A program made the translations under genes and the position numbers. Source: Candidatus Cloacimonadota bacterium (GTDB taxonomy: Bacteria > Cloacimonadota > Cloacimonadia > Cloacimonadales > Cloacimonadaceae). From it: a DNA stretch of 64,000 nucleotides. Each line of letters starts with the position of its first letter. Position 1 is the first letter of the stretch. Of the stretch, positions 1-11,463 are shown one piece after another. The DNA lies in NCBI GenBank assembly GCA_012728875.1, contig JAAYEF010000029.1, forward strand, positions 1-64,000, in the 5' to 3' direction. The notes under the pieces are model-generated. The model ran no database searches, was not told the origin of the DNA, and saw only the letters and a list, made by a program, of their open reading frames with translations.

Positions 1-26
1 AAAAAGGGAGAGGATTTACCTCTCCC
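1..26 (-). terminator. Rho-independent terminator-like hairpin at the window edge (minus strand)
   Basis: GGGAGAGG (6-13) / CCTCTCCC (19-26) perfect 8-bp stem with 5-nt loop; reads into T5 on the minus strand. Confidence 0.7.
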
Positions 27-50
27 ACAGTGTTTTGCGTTAGTGCATCA

Positions 51-260
51 TTACTGTTGCCAGGAATCTATGATGCTTTCATCCAGAATATAGACTTTTG
101 AGGCTTTCCTACTATTTAGTTTCTCCGTATCCACCCTCACTGCCTCCCTTTCTATCAAGCTCGCCACGCATTCGCCAAACTCTCTTTTTTTCATGTGGGA
201 GAGGTTCATCAGGTCGCTGTGTCTCGCTTTCCCATTGAATTTGTTTGCCAGGAGGTTCAC
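51..260 (-). CDS. Small hypothetical protein, possibly the 3' remnant of a longer gene
   Basis: 69-aa ORF with GTG start; the frame stays open upstream of the GTG without an obvious ATG; followed by the terminator at 1-26. Confidence 0.4.
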   Translation of the reverse strand: MNLLANKFNGKARHSDLMNLSHMKKREFGECVASLIEREAVRVDTEKLNSRKASKVYILDESIIDSWQQ

Positions 261-338
261 GATCTTGCGTTCGCCGGACAGATTATCAGGATGGGATGAC
301 TGATGTGATGGAGTTTATTACAAAGGGCAAAGCTGGGA

Positions 339-530
339 GATGGTGACAGGGCTTTTGGGGCGCCACGGACTGGATCCTATCGCTTCGCTCCAGGATGACG
401 CGTGGGTGCTGGGTTTGGGTGTGTTTTTTCTCGTGGCTGGCGGATGGTGACAGGGCTTTTTATTCCCAAGGACTGGATCCCTCACGTGCGTTCGGGATGA
501 CAGACTGGCTCTGGGTTTGGACGTGTTTGT
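339..530. repeat. Two diverged tandem copies of a ~104-bp intergenic repeat
   Basis: GATGGTGACAGGGCTTTT at 339-356 and 443-460; both followed by GGACTGGATCC...GGATGAC and CTGGGTTTGG...GTGTTT. Confidence 0.7.
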
Positions 531-807
531 AACAGGTTTGCGTGTCACACAAACGTTTTAGCGTTTTAACGTTTTAGGGTTCCCGCGGATGGAACGGAAG
601 AGGACGTTTTAGCGTATCCCGTGGCAAGCCCACCTTGCCTCTTTTTCACTTCTTATCTTCTTATCTTTAAAATCTGCGGAATCGGCGTAATCTGCGTGAA
701 CCAAAAGCGCCATCACCTTCTCCCAGCCATGCACTTTAGCGGCAAACCACCTCGCTAAAACGAAAATCCCCTTTTCATCCTCCCCATCCTGTGCATCCCC
801 AAATCCA

Positions 808-1569
808 TTAAGGGTCTGCGTGAATCAGACGCACTTCATTTGAGAAAAGCCAGGATGGCAGAAGTTCATAGTTCTGGTCGAAGTGTTCCAGGAGATGGGA
901 GTCGCTGCCAATGCTGAAGAGGGTTCCGCCCATGTCGCGGTAGAGGTCGATCTGCCATTGATCGGGCAGGATTCTGCCGTAGGGTTTGCGCAGGGAGGAG
1001 AAGTTTATTTCGAGGGCGATATTTCTGCTGATGAGGGCGCTGAAAATGTCCCGTATAACGCCCTCACAGTGCGTTTCCGGAGGTTCTTCCGTGAGATAGC
1101 GTTTGTGTACGCCCAGGTGTCCCAAGACGTCAAAATCGCAGTTTTCGGCGAGGGTGAGGTTTTGTTTGTAATAGTCTTCACTGTCCTCTTTTCGCAGGGG
1201 ACGCTTGAAGGGAATCGCCACATTTGTGCCGTCGGAAAGGAAGTGTACCGAGCCCAGACGCAGTTCGAAGTCCAGTTCTGCCAAAAACTCATCGGCAAAA
1301 GATTTCACACGGTGGAAATCGCCCACCTCCACGCCGCGGATGATGCGGAGTCCCTTGGGGGCAAATTTGCTTTGAAGCGGACGCAGATGGTCGATGTAGC
1401 GCATGAAGGCAGGCAAGCCCCAGCGGCTCAATTCCCAGGGGAGTAGGTCCAGATGTTCGGTGATGGCAATCAGGCTGTAGCCAAGCTCCAGAGCGCGATG
1501 GGCGAGTTCGCCGGCCTTGATGCGGCTGTCGTAGCTGAATTCAGCGTGGAGGTGGTGGTCAACCTTCAT
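808..1569 (-). CDS. PHP-domain phosphoesterase (histidinol-phosphatase-like)
   Basis: MKVDHHLHAEFSYDS...AITEHLD...EVGDF...FSIGSDSH PHP motifs; internal ATG at 1569 preferred over the track start. Confidence 0.85.
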   Translation of the reverse strand: MKVDHHLHAEFSYDSRIKAGELAHRALELGYSLIAITEHLDLLPWELSRWGLPAFMRYIDHLRPLQSKFAPKGLRIIRGVEVGDFHRVKSFADEFLAELDFELRLGSVHFLSDGTNVAIPFKRPLRKEDSEDYYKQNLTLAENCDFDVLGHLGVHKRYLTEEPPETHCEGVIRDIFSALISRNIALEINFSSLRKPYGRILPDQWQIDLYRDMGGTLFSIGSDSHLLEHFDQNYELLPSWLFSNEVRLIHADP

Positions 1570-2324
1570 TTTGAAACCAGGATGGCGGCACCCAAAGCGC
1601 CGGTGATCTGAGGCAGGGAGGGCAGCAGAACTTCGGTTTGAAGCTGATGGGAAAGGCAGAGAGCGAGGTCGGAGTTCAGGGCCACACCGCCGGTGAAAGC
1701 CACGGGAGGACGCCAATCCAGAGCGCTCATCTGAACCTGGATGCGCTTGGCAATGGAGTTGTGGACGGCGCGGGCAATGTCTGCAGGAGAGGCGTTGTCG
1801 GCAATCATTCCCACAATCTCGCTTTCGGCAAAAACCACGCAGGTGGAGGAAATATCCAGTTCACCCCGGGAATCCGAGGCACAAAGTGAGAGCTCTTCCA
1901 GGCTGCACGCCAGGCGAAGCGCGGTCATTTCCAAAAACCTTCCGGTTCCGGCGGCGCATTTGTCGTTCATCACAAAGTCGCTCACTTTTCCGGCGTCGTC
2001 CAGCGTGATGATCTTGGAATCCTGTCCGCCGATGTCGATGATGGTTTTGGTTTGGGGAAGGAAGTGGAGCACACCCGCAGCGTGACAGGATATTTCGGAA
2101 AAAACCTTGTGTTTGCAGAGTTTGCGCCCATAACCTGTACAAGCCACTTTAGAAAAATCATCATAAGATACTGAGGTACGTGCGGATAGGCTTAGCATTT
2201 CCACGGATTTGAGGGGGTTTACGTCGGTGGCGAGCCAGTCGGAAAAGAGGATCTTGTCTTCACCGGGGCTATAGACCACCAGTTTGGTGTTGCGGGAGCC
2301 GATATCGATACCGAGACTTGTCAT
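1566..2324 (-). CDS. BadF/BadG/BcrA/BcrD-type ATPase (2-hydroxyacyl-CoA dehydratase activase family)
   Basis: MTSLGIDIGSRNTKLVVY, IDIGGQDSK, NDKCAAGTGRFLE, FTGGVALN motifs. Confidence 0.9.
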   Translation of the reverse strand: MTSLGIDIGSRNTKLVVYSPGEDKILFSDWLATDVNPLKSVEMLSLSARTSVSYDDFSKVACTGYGRKLCKHKVFSEISCHAAGVLHFLPQTKTIIDIGGQDSKIITLDDAGKVSDFVMNDKCAAGTGRFLEMTALRLACSLEELSLCASDSRGELDISSTCVVFAESEIVGMIADNASPADIARAVHNSIAKRIQVQMSALDWRPPVAFTGGVALNSDLALCLSHQLQTEVLLPSLPQITGALGAAILVSK

Positions 2325-4924
2325 AGCAATATGTGGGACCATTGGTTTGAGCTTGTGAGCCATTTTTCCGCCACATCATTGATCTGGGCGGGGGTGACGG
2401 CGCGGATGCGCTCTTCGCGGCGCAGAAAGTATTCCGGGTCGTAGCCTAAAGCACCGAGGCTGGAAAGCATAAGCGCTTGCAGGGAAGGGCTTTCCGCTTC
2501 AAAGCGGTTCATGCCGCAAAGGTAGTTTTGAGCGCGCAGGAGTTCGCTTTCTTCAACTCCGTTTGAGCAAACGTCGGAAATCACTTCGCGGGTGAGCTGA
2601 AGGCAGGCTTTGGCGTCGTCGGGGTCGCTGTAGGAATAAGCGTACCACCAGCCGAGTTCATGGGTGCTGTTGTATTCAAAGCCGGTTTGGTAGGCGTAGC
2701 CATATTTTTCGCGTACGAGGTTGAAGAGGCGGGAGTCCATATCACCGCCAAGGATTTGGCTGAGGATGTGGAAAATGGTGGTTTCCTCTTTGTCTCGCGC
2801 GGGAGGGGCAAAGCCGCCCAGATGGATGATGGCCTGGCAGGAACCGAGCCGGTGAATCCGGTTTTTGACGGGGCTGGGCTTGGGCGGGGGGATGGCTCCG
2901 TTTTCGGGAGCGGAAAAATTCGGTTTGACGTCAAAGAACGACGCAGCGAGGTTCGCCACATCGTCCGGGGGAAGGGGACCCACCACGGCGAGGCTGAAAC
3001 GCTCTGGCGAATAGTGGGTTTGATACCAGGAAAGAATATCCTGGCGTTTGAGCGAGAGCAGGGACTTGATTCCACCGGGGAAGCCGGCGTAGGGACTTGC
3101 TGGACCCACCAGGCTTCTGAACCAACGGTTGAACGCTTGAGTGACGGGGTTTTGTTTGTCACGTCTCAGGAAGTCCACCGTGGTGTTTTTCAAGAGTCGG
3201 ATATGGTCGTCCGGGAAGGCGGGTTCCCAAAAGATTTCCGCCAAAACGCCCAGCGCGACGGGCAGGGCGCTGTGGAAACACTTTCCGCGGAAGATGGTGC
3301 AATCCGGCTGGGGTTCAACGTTCAGGGTCACCCCGTGTTCGCGGCAGGTTTTCATGAGCTGGGCGTGGCTGTGGGAAAGCGTGGCGTGCATCATTCCGGC
3401 GGAGCAGAGGTAGTTTATCCCGCGTTGGGCGGGGCTTTCCCAAAGCTGGCTGAGCGAGGTGGACAAAGCCACTCCGCAGACAGGCCGCTGGGGTTGATGG
3501 CGGTAGATGAACTTCAGTCCGTTGGCGAAAGTGGCGGTGTAAAGCAGGTTTGGATGGGCTTTGGTTTTGTAGAGACGCGTGGGGTGGGGGAGAGGAAACC
3601 GGGCAGGCGCTTCGGGCTCCTGAGCTTCGGGTTTCGGTTTTCTGCCGGAAAGCGGGAGAGGGCTCAAAGCGGACTTTTTGGGGGATTGGTGAATCACCTG
3701 TCGGCGTTCGGGAAGCCAGTATTTACGCGCAACGCGCACCACTTCGTCCACGTCCAGAGGAAGGATCTGGGCTTCATAGTCGTAGAGTTTTTCAAAGCCG
3801 TCGATGAACTCTTCGGCACCCAGCATTCCCGCCAGGTTTTCCACACCGTCGAAGCCGAAAAGCCAGGTGTTGATCACATCGCGCTTGATGAGTTCGAGCT
3901 CGTCGGGGTCGATGTTTCCGTCCAAAAGCCTTTGAAGTTCGTCGTTGAAAGCGCTGATCAGGCGGTTTTGGAGTCCGGGACGCAGGGGAGAGGCCACGAT
4001 GGAGGAAACGCCGTCCAAAACGCCGCTGAAAGAGGAAACCTTCACCGAGGACGCCAGCTTTTCGCCCTGGACAATCCTTTTGAACAGCCTGGAGGAGGGT
4101 CCGATGGCAAGCCAGCGTTGAGCCAGCATCAGGGCATCGCCGTCGGGATGGGGATCGCCGAGTTCGGGCAAAATCCAAGCCAGATATTCCTGTTGGTTTT
4201 TGCGCCAGAGGGTGGCTTGGGAAGGGGTTTCAAGGATGCCGTTCCCTCTTTGGATGATGGTTTGGGCGCTTTGGGGAGCCCAGGAGTCAAAGTGTTTGGC
4301 GATGGCGGCGGCTGTGGCCTCAGGTTCGTGGTCACCCACCACGACGAGGAAGGAATTTTGGGGACGGTAGTTTTTGCGGTGGAAGGCTTGGAGTTCCTTC
4401 AGTCCGGCTTTGGAGACGGAGGCTTTGGTTCCCAGAACGGGACGGCGGAGCGGGCTGTTTTGGAAGGCGGAATCCTGGATGAAATTCAGAAAATCCATCT
4501 CGGGGTCGTTTTTGCTTTGCTCCATCTCTTCGATGATGATGTCTTTTTCCAGCTTGACGTCTTCCAGGGTGAAAGTGGGGTGGATGGCAAGCTCGGAAAG
4601 CACCTTCAGCCCTTCATCCAGATATTCGGAAGGGAGCAGCAGGTAGTAGCAGGTGCAGTCGAAGTCCGTGTAGGCGTTCAGGGTTCCGCCGAGGGCGGAG
4701 ATGTGGCTGCTGATCTCGTTGTAGCCAAAAACTCGGGTGGACTTGAAGGCGAGGTGTTCCAAAAAATGGGAGTAACCGCCTTCAGAAGCGGCTTCCCAGG
4801 CGCTGCCCATGCGGATGAAAAGCTGGAGACAGAGCACGGGATTCGAGGCATCCTGATGGAGGATGTATTTGAAGCGGTTTGGCAAAAATCCCGCGGAGGC
4901 GCGGCGGAGCTGGGAGGAGGTCAT
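2321..4924 (-). CDS. M16 family zinc metallopeptidase (pitrilysin-like, two-domain)
   Basis: Inverse zincin motif HFLEHLAFKST, second M16 half with YGYAYQTGF; internal ATG at 4924 preferred. Confidence 0.9.
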   Translation of the reverse strand: MTSSQLRRASAGFLPNRFKYILHQDASNPVLCLQLFIRMGSAWEAASEGGYSHFLEHLAFKSTRVFGYNEISSHISALGGTLNAYTDFDCTCYYLLLPSEYLDEGLKVLSELAIHPTFTLEDVKLEKDIIIEEMEQSKNDPEMDFLNFIQDSAFQNSPLRRPVLGTKASVSKAGLKELQAFHRKNYRPQNSFLVVVGDHEPEATAAAIAKHFDSWAPQSAQTIIQRGNGILETPSQATLWRKNQQEYLAWILPELGDPHPDGDALMLAQRWLAIGPSSRLFKRIVQGEKLASSVKVSSFSGVLDGVSSIVASPLRPGLQNRLISAFNDELQRLLDGNIDPDELELIKRDVINTWLFGFDGVENLAGMLGAEEFIDGFEKLYDYEAQILPLDVDEVVRVARKYWLPERRQVIHQSPKKSALSPLPLSGRKPKPEAQEPEAPARFPLPHPTRLYKTKAHPNLLYTATFANGLKFIYRHQPQRPVCGVALSTSLSQLWESPAQRGINYLCSAGMMHATLSHSHAQLMKTCREHGVTLNVEPQPDCTIFRGKCFHSALPVALGVLAEIFWEPAFPDDHIRLLKNTTVDFLRRDKQNPVTQAFNRWFRSLVGPASPYAGFPGGIKSLLSLKRQDILSWYQTHYSPERFSLAVVGPLPPDDVANLAASFFDVKPNFSAPENGAIPPPKPSPVKNRIHRLGSCQAIIHLGGFAPPARDKEETTIFHILSQILGGDMDSRLFNLVREKYGYAYQTGFEYNSTHELGWWYAYSYSDPDDAKACLQLTREVISDVCSNGVEESELLRAQNYLCGMNRFEAESPSLQALMLSSLGALGYDPEYFLRREERIRAVTPAQINDVAEKWLTSSNQWSHILL

Positions 4925-4925
4925 T

Positions 4926-5708
4926 TCAGGCCAGCCGGGGACGGCAGACCAGCGCGTAGGCGTTGTGGTTGTGGATGGATTCAAAGCTTTCCACTTCCAC
5001 GCTGAATTCCTGGATCCGGGGGTCGGATTCAAGCCTTTGCGTGGCTTCCCGGGCGATGTCCTCCACAAAACGAGGCCGGGCGTAGGCGGTTTCGGTCACA
5101 AACTTTTCGTCATGACGCTTCAGCAGGGGATAGACCGGGCAGCTCGCCACTTCCTCCACCACTTCGATGAGCTCTTCCAGCCAGATGAAATCTTCATAGC
5201 GAACCTTGAGAGTGACCAGGGAACGCTGGTTGTGGGCGCCTTCGGTGGAGATCTCCTTTGAGCAGGGGCAGAGCAGGGTCACGGGAATCCGGGCGCCGAT
5301 CCAAAGCTCGAAATCATCGGCGTAGGAGGCGTTGAAAAAGCACTGGTAGTCCATCAGGGCGGAAATTTTGGAGACAGGAGCCTGTTTTTGAATGAAATAG
5401 GGGAAAGCGAGGTCGATGTAGGCGGCATCGGCATCCAGAACGGTTTTGAGCTCGATGAGGAGTTTGTCCAGCTGGGCGATGATGTTGTCCTGATGATAGC
5501 GGTTCAAAATCTCGATGAAGCGGGACATGTGGGTTCCGCGCTTGCTGTGGTGGAGGTCAACATAGAGGTTCACTTCGGCGATGGTGGCTTGAACGCCGTT
5601 GGCACGGTCGTCAACCAGAATGGGATAGCGGACGCCCTTGACGCCAACCTTGTCGATGGTGATGCGACGACTGTCGTTTTGGGCTTGGATGTCGGGCATG
5701 GGGTTCAT
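4926..5708 (-). CDS. folE2: GTP cyclohydrolase FolE2 (type IB)
   Basis: DLHHSKRGTHMSRFIEIL and CPCSKEIS...HNQRS motifs of GCYH-IB. Confidence 0.92.
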   Translation of the reverse strand: MNPMPDIQAQNDSRRITIDKVGVKGVRYPILVDDRANGVQATIAEVNLYVDLHHSKRGTHMSRFIEILNRYHQDNIIAQLDKLLIELKTVLDADAAYIDLAFPYFIQKQAPVSKISALMDYQCFFNASYADDFELWIGARIPVTLLCPCSKEISTEGAHNQRSLVTLKVRYEDFIWLEELIEVVEEVASCPVYPLLKRHDEKFVTETAYARPRFVEDIAREATQRLESDPRIQEFSVEVESFESIHNHNAYALVCRPRLA

Positions 5709-6727
5709 TCGTCGTGCCAGTCCAATTCTTTCATTCCCATACTTTTAAGGGAGACGATCTTATCCTGTTCCTGATAGAAGATAACCGAATTGCTTTGGGG
5801 ATAGATCTTTAAAGCTTCAATGGCGTCAGCCGGAGGCAGCAGGAAGAGGGCGGTGGAAAGCCCGTCGGACCAAGCCGCAGAAGGATGGATCACGGTGATG
5901 GAAAAAACGCCGTCCACGGGGTAGCCGGTTTTGGGGTTGAGGATGTGGTGATAGCGTTTTCCTTCGTGTTCAAAATAGTTTTGGTAGTCTCCGGAGGTGC
6001 TCAGGGAGCCGTTTTTGATCTTGAAGCTGCCGATGGTTTGAGCCTGCACTCCGGCACGGGGATGGCGCACTCCCACCACCTGGGCGCGCTTTTGGCCAAA
6101 GAAGGTCATCCCGCTGGTGCAGTCTATCTGTCCGCTTTCCAAGCCGAGTTTTTCCATGAAGAGGCGGGCTTGATCCAGGACGTAGCCTTTGGCGAGGGCA
6201 CCGAAGGTGATTTGCATTCCCTTGGGCAGGGTGATGCGCTTCTCGTTGTAGCGGATCCTCTTGAAACCAACGTTTTTCAAGGCTTCCTGGAGGGCAAGGG
6301 AATCGGGGGGAACGGGGTCGAAGTCCGGGTCGCCCAAACGGCTGAAGCCCCAAAGGTCATAGAGCGGCTTCACGCTGATGTCGAAATAGCCGTCCGTGAG
6401 CTGGTAAAGACTGTCCGCCAGGCAAAGCAGTTCATAGGCGTGGGGGTCCATGGGCACGGGCTTTCCCTGGGCGGAATTTACTTTCGAGACCCAACTGGTG
6501 GAGTCGTAGTCGTTGAAAATGGCTTCAAAGCTCTTCATGAAGGCAAACACGGAGTCGATCTGGGCGCCGATGTTTTTGCTTTTGGAACTGGCGGAGATGG
6601 TGACCACGGTGTCCATCAAGTCCGGTTCGGCGCGGGTGTGGGAATAGGAGCGGTTGAACCAATTCCAAGCCCCGTAAGCAATTACGAGAGCGAGCAGGAT
6701 GAGGGAGATGATCTCTTTTTTCGACAC
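5705..6727 (-). CDS. apbE: FAD:protein FMN transferase (ApbE family)
   Basis: MDTVVTISA, GALAKGYVLDQA, HHILNPKTGYPV, SDGLSTALF motifs. Confidence 0.92.
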   Translation of the reverse strand: MSKKEIISLILLALVIAYGAWNWFNRSYSHTRAEPDLMDTVVTISASSKSKNIGAQIDSVFAFMKSFEAIFNDYDSTSWVSKVNSAQGKPVPMDPHAYELLCLADSLYQLTDGYFDISVKPLYDLWGFSRLGDPDFDPVPPDSLALQEALKNVGFKRIRYNEKRITLPKGMQITFGALAKGYVLDQARLFMEKLGLESGQIDCTSGMTFFGQKRAQVVGVRHPRAGVQAQTIGSFKIKNGSLSTSGDYQNYFEHEGKRYHHILNPKTGYPVDGVFSITVIHPSAAWSDGLSTALFLLPPADAIEALKIYPQSNSVIFYQEQDKIVSLKSMGMKELDWHDE

Positions 6728-6736
6728 GCTGCAAAC

Positions 6737-7540
6737 CTATTTTTGAGAACGGATGATCTCGTATTCCAAGAGCAGGTCCGTGTAGTCCCGAATGGCAAAC
6801 CAGGACAGGGGCAGGGTGAAAATGAGCGGAATGAACGCCAGGGCTACGCCGAGCAGATTCAACAGAATCAGGATGAGCGACAGGCGCCAGAGCTGCCAGC
6901 GCGCCACATGGAAGTGTCTGTATGCGGTTTTGAAGGCTTTGAAGGGCTTTTGTCCCAAGCGTTCCATCAAAATCGGCACCGGCAGAAACACCGCCCAAAA
7001 GTAGTTCACCAAAACCACCCAAACCAAGCGCAGGATGGGGTCGCCGCCAAAGCTGGGAAGTCCGAAACAGACGAGGTAGATCACCACAAACCAAAGCACG
7101 GTGAGCAAGGAAAGCACAAGCTGGCGGGGATAGTGTTTCAGGGTGCCGAGGATGTCCTTGAAGCTCAGGCTGTGGCCTTCAGCGCGGCAAACCGCAGGGA
7201 AGGGAATCAGGAGGAAGGGGAAAAAGACCCCCATTCCCACCGCCATGATGAACAGGTTCAACAGCAGGGAAGCGGTGCTTTGCTCCTGGGAAAAGTCCAG
7301 GCGTCCGAAAAAGTACATCACAGCCAGCACGGCAGCCATGGGAATCATCCCTGCCACGATGGAAAAAGCCGCCGCCGGGATGTTCAAACCCTTGGCGGGC
7401 AGATACTTGTTCAGGGTCCTATTCAAGCTGGTCCAGGAGGAGAGGTCATTGGTGACCACCTGGGTTTGTTTGCCGCAATTTGAGCACCAAAAGTCGTGTG
7501 CTGCCAAAGGGGCGTCACAATTTTTACAGCGCATGTTCAC
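6737..7540 (-). CDS. Zinc-ribbon-containing multi-pass membrane protein
   Basis: N-terminal CKNCDAPLAAHDFWCSNCGKQ, then several hydrophobic helices. Confidence 0.7.
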   Translation of the reverse strand: MNMRCKNCDAPLAAHDFWCSNCGKQTQVVTNDLSSWTSLNRTLNKYLPAKGLNIPAAAFSIVAGMIPMAAVLAVMYFFGRLDFSQEQSTASLLLNLFIMAVGMGVFFPFLLIPFPAVCRAEGHSLSFKDILGTLKHYPRQLVLSLLTVLWFVVIYLVCFGLPSFGGDPILRLVWVVLVNYFWAVFLPVPILMERLGQKPFKAFKTAYRHFHVARWQLWRLSLILILLNLLGVALAFIPLIFTLPLSWFAIRDYTDLLLEYEIIRSQK

Positions 7541-7552
7541 TCCGGATTGTTG

Positions 7553-10662
<3,110 letters not shown>

Positions 10663-11463
10663 TTATTCAAACCAGCTTTCAAACAGGCGCAAACGCTGGA
10701 GCTGGAGGTTTTTCATGCCCAGGATGCGGCTGGCAAGCTGATGAAACTTTTCTTCGTTGTCGCTCACGTAAAACTTGTCCACACCAAGGCGCTGGGTGTC
10801 ACAAGGAGGCAAAATGCTTTTCAGATGGAGCGCAATGGCGTCGGCGCTGTCCACAAGGTTCACCCCGGCGCCCAACTCTTCGGCAAAAAGCGCTTTCAGC
10901 AAAGGATAGTGGGTGCAGCCCAAAACCAGGGTGTCGATGCCTTTTTCCTTGTATTCGCCAAGGCAGTCTTTCACCACCAGGCGTGTGACCGGGTGATCCA
11001 GCCAGCCTTCCTCCGCCAAGGGTACCAGCAGGGGACAGGCTCGGGAAAAAACCTGAGCATTGGGGAGAAGCGACAAAATCGCCTGGGTGTAGGCGCCGGA
11101 ACGGATGGTCCCCTCGGTGCCGATCACGCCGATTTTCTGGTTTTGGCTGAGCTGAGCCACCATCTCGGCTCCGGGTTCGATCACGCCGATCACGGGGATT
11201 TGCGCCAGTTCTTGAAGAGCCGGCAAAGCCACAGCAGAAGCCGTGTTACAGGCAACAACCAGGGCTTTGATGCCTTTTTGCAGGAGGAAGCGAGCGTTTT
11301 GAACCGAATATTCAATCACGGTGTGGTGGGATTTGGGACCATAGGGAACCCTGGCGGTGTCGCCAAAATAAATCAGGTCTTCACTGGGGAAAGCGGCACG
11401 GATGGCCTTGTAAACAGTGAGTCCTCCCACCCCGGAATCGAATATCCCGATCGGCTTTGTCAT
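10663..11463 (-). CDS. murI: Glutamate racemase
   Basis: IGIFDSGVGGLTV, VACNTASA, LGCTHYPLL. Confidence 0.95.
   Translation of the reverse strand: MTKPIGIFDSGVGGLTVYKAIRAAFPSEDLIYFGDTARVPYGPKSHHTVIEYSVQNARFLLQKGIKALVVACNTASAVALPALQELAQIPVIGVIEPGAEMVAQLSQNQKIGVIGTEGTIRSGAYTQAILSLLPNAQVFSRACPLLVPLAEEGWLDHPVTRLVVKDCLGEYKEKGIDTLVLGCTHYPLLKALFAEELGAGVNLVDSADAIALHLKSILPPCDTQRLGVDKFYVSDNEEKFHQLASRILGMKNLQLQRLRLFESWFE

Noticed and set aside
2660-5005. 781-aa plus-strand ORF
   Set aside because: Exact antisense shadow of the conserved M16 peptidase gene; low-similarity composition with no domain signature
5885-7483. 532-aa plus-strand ORF
   Set aside because: Antisense to apbE and the zinc-ribbon membrane protein gene; spans two real genes
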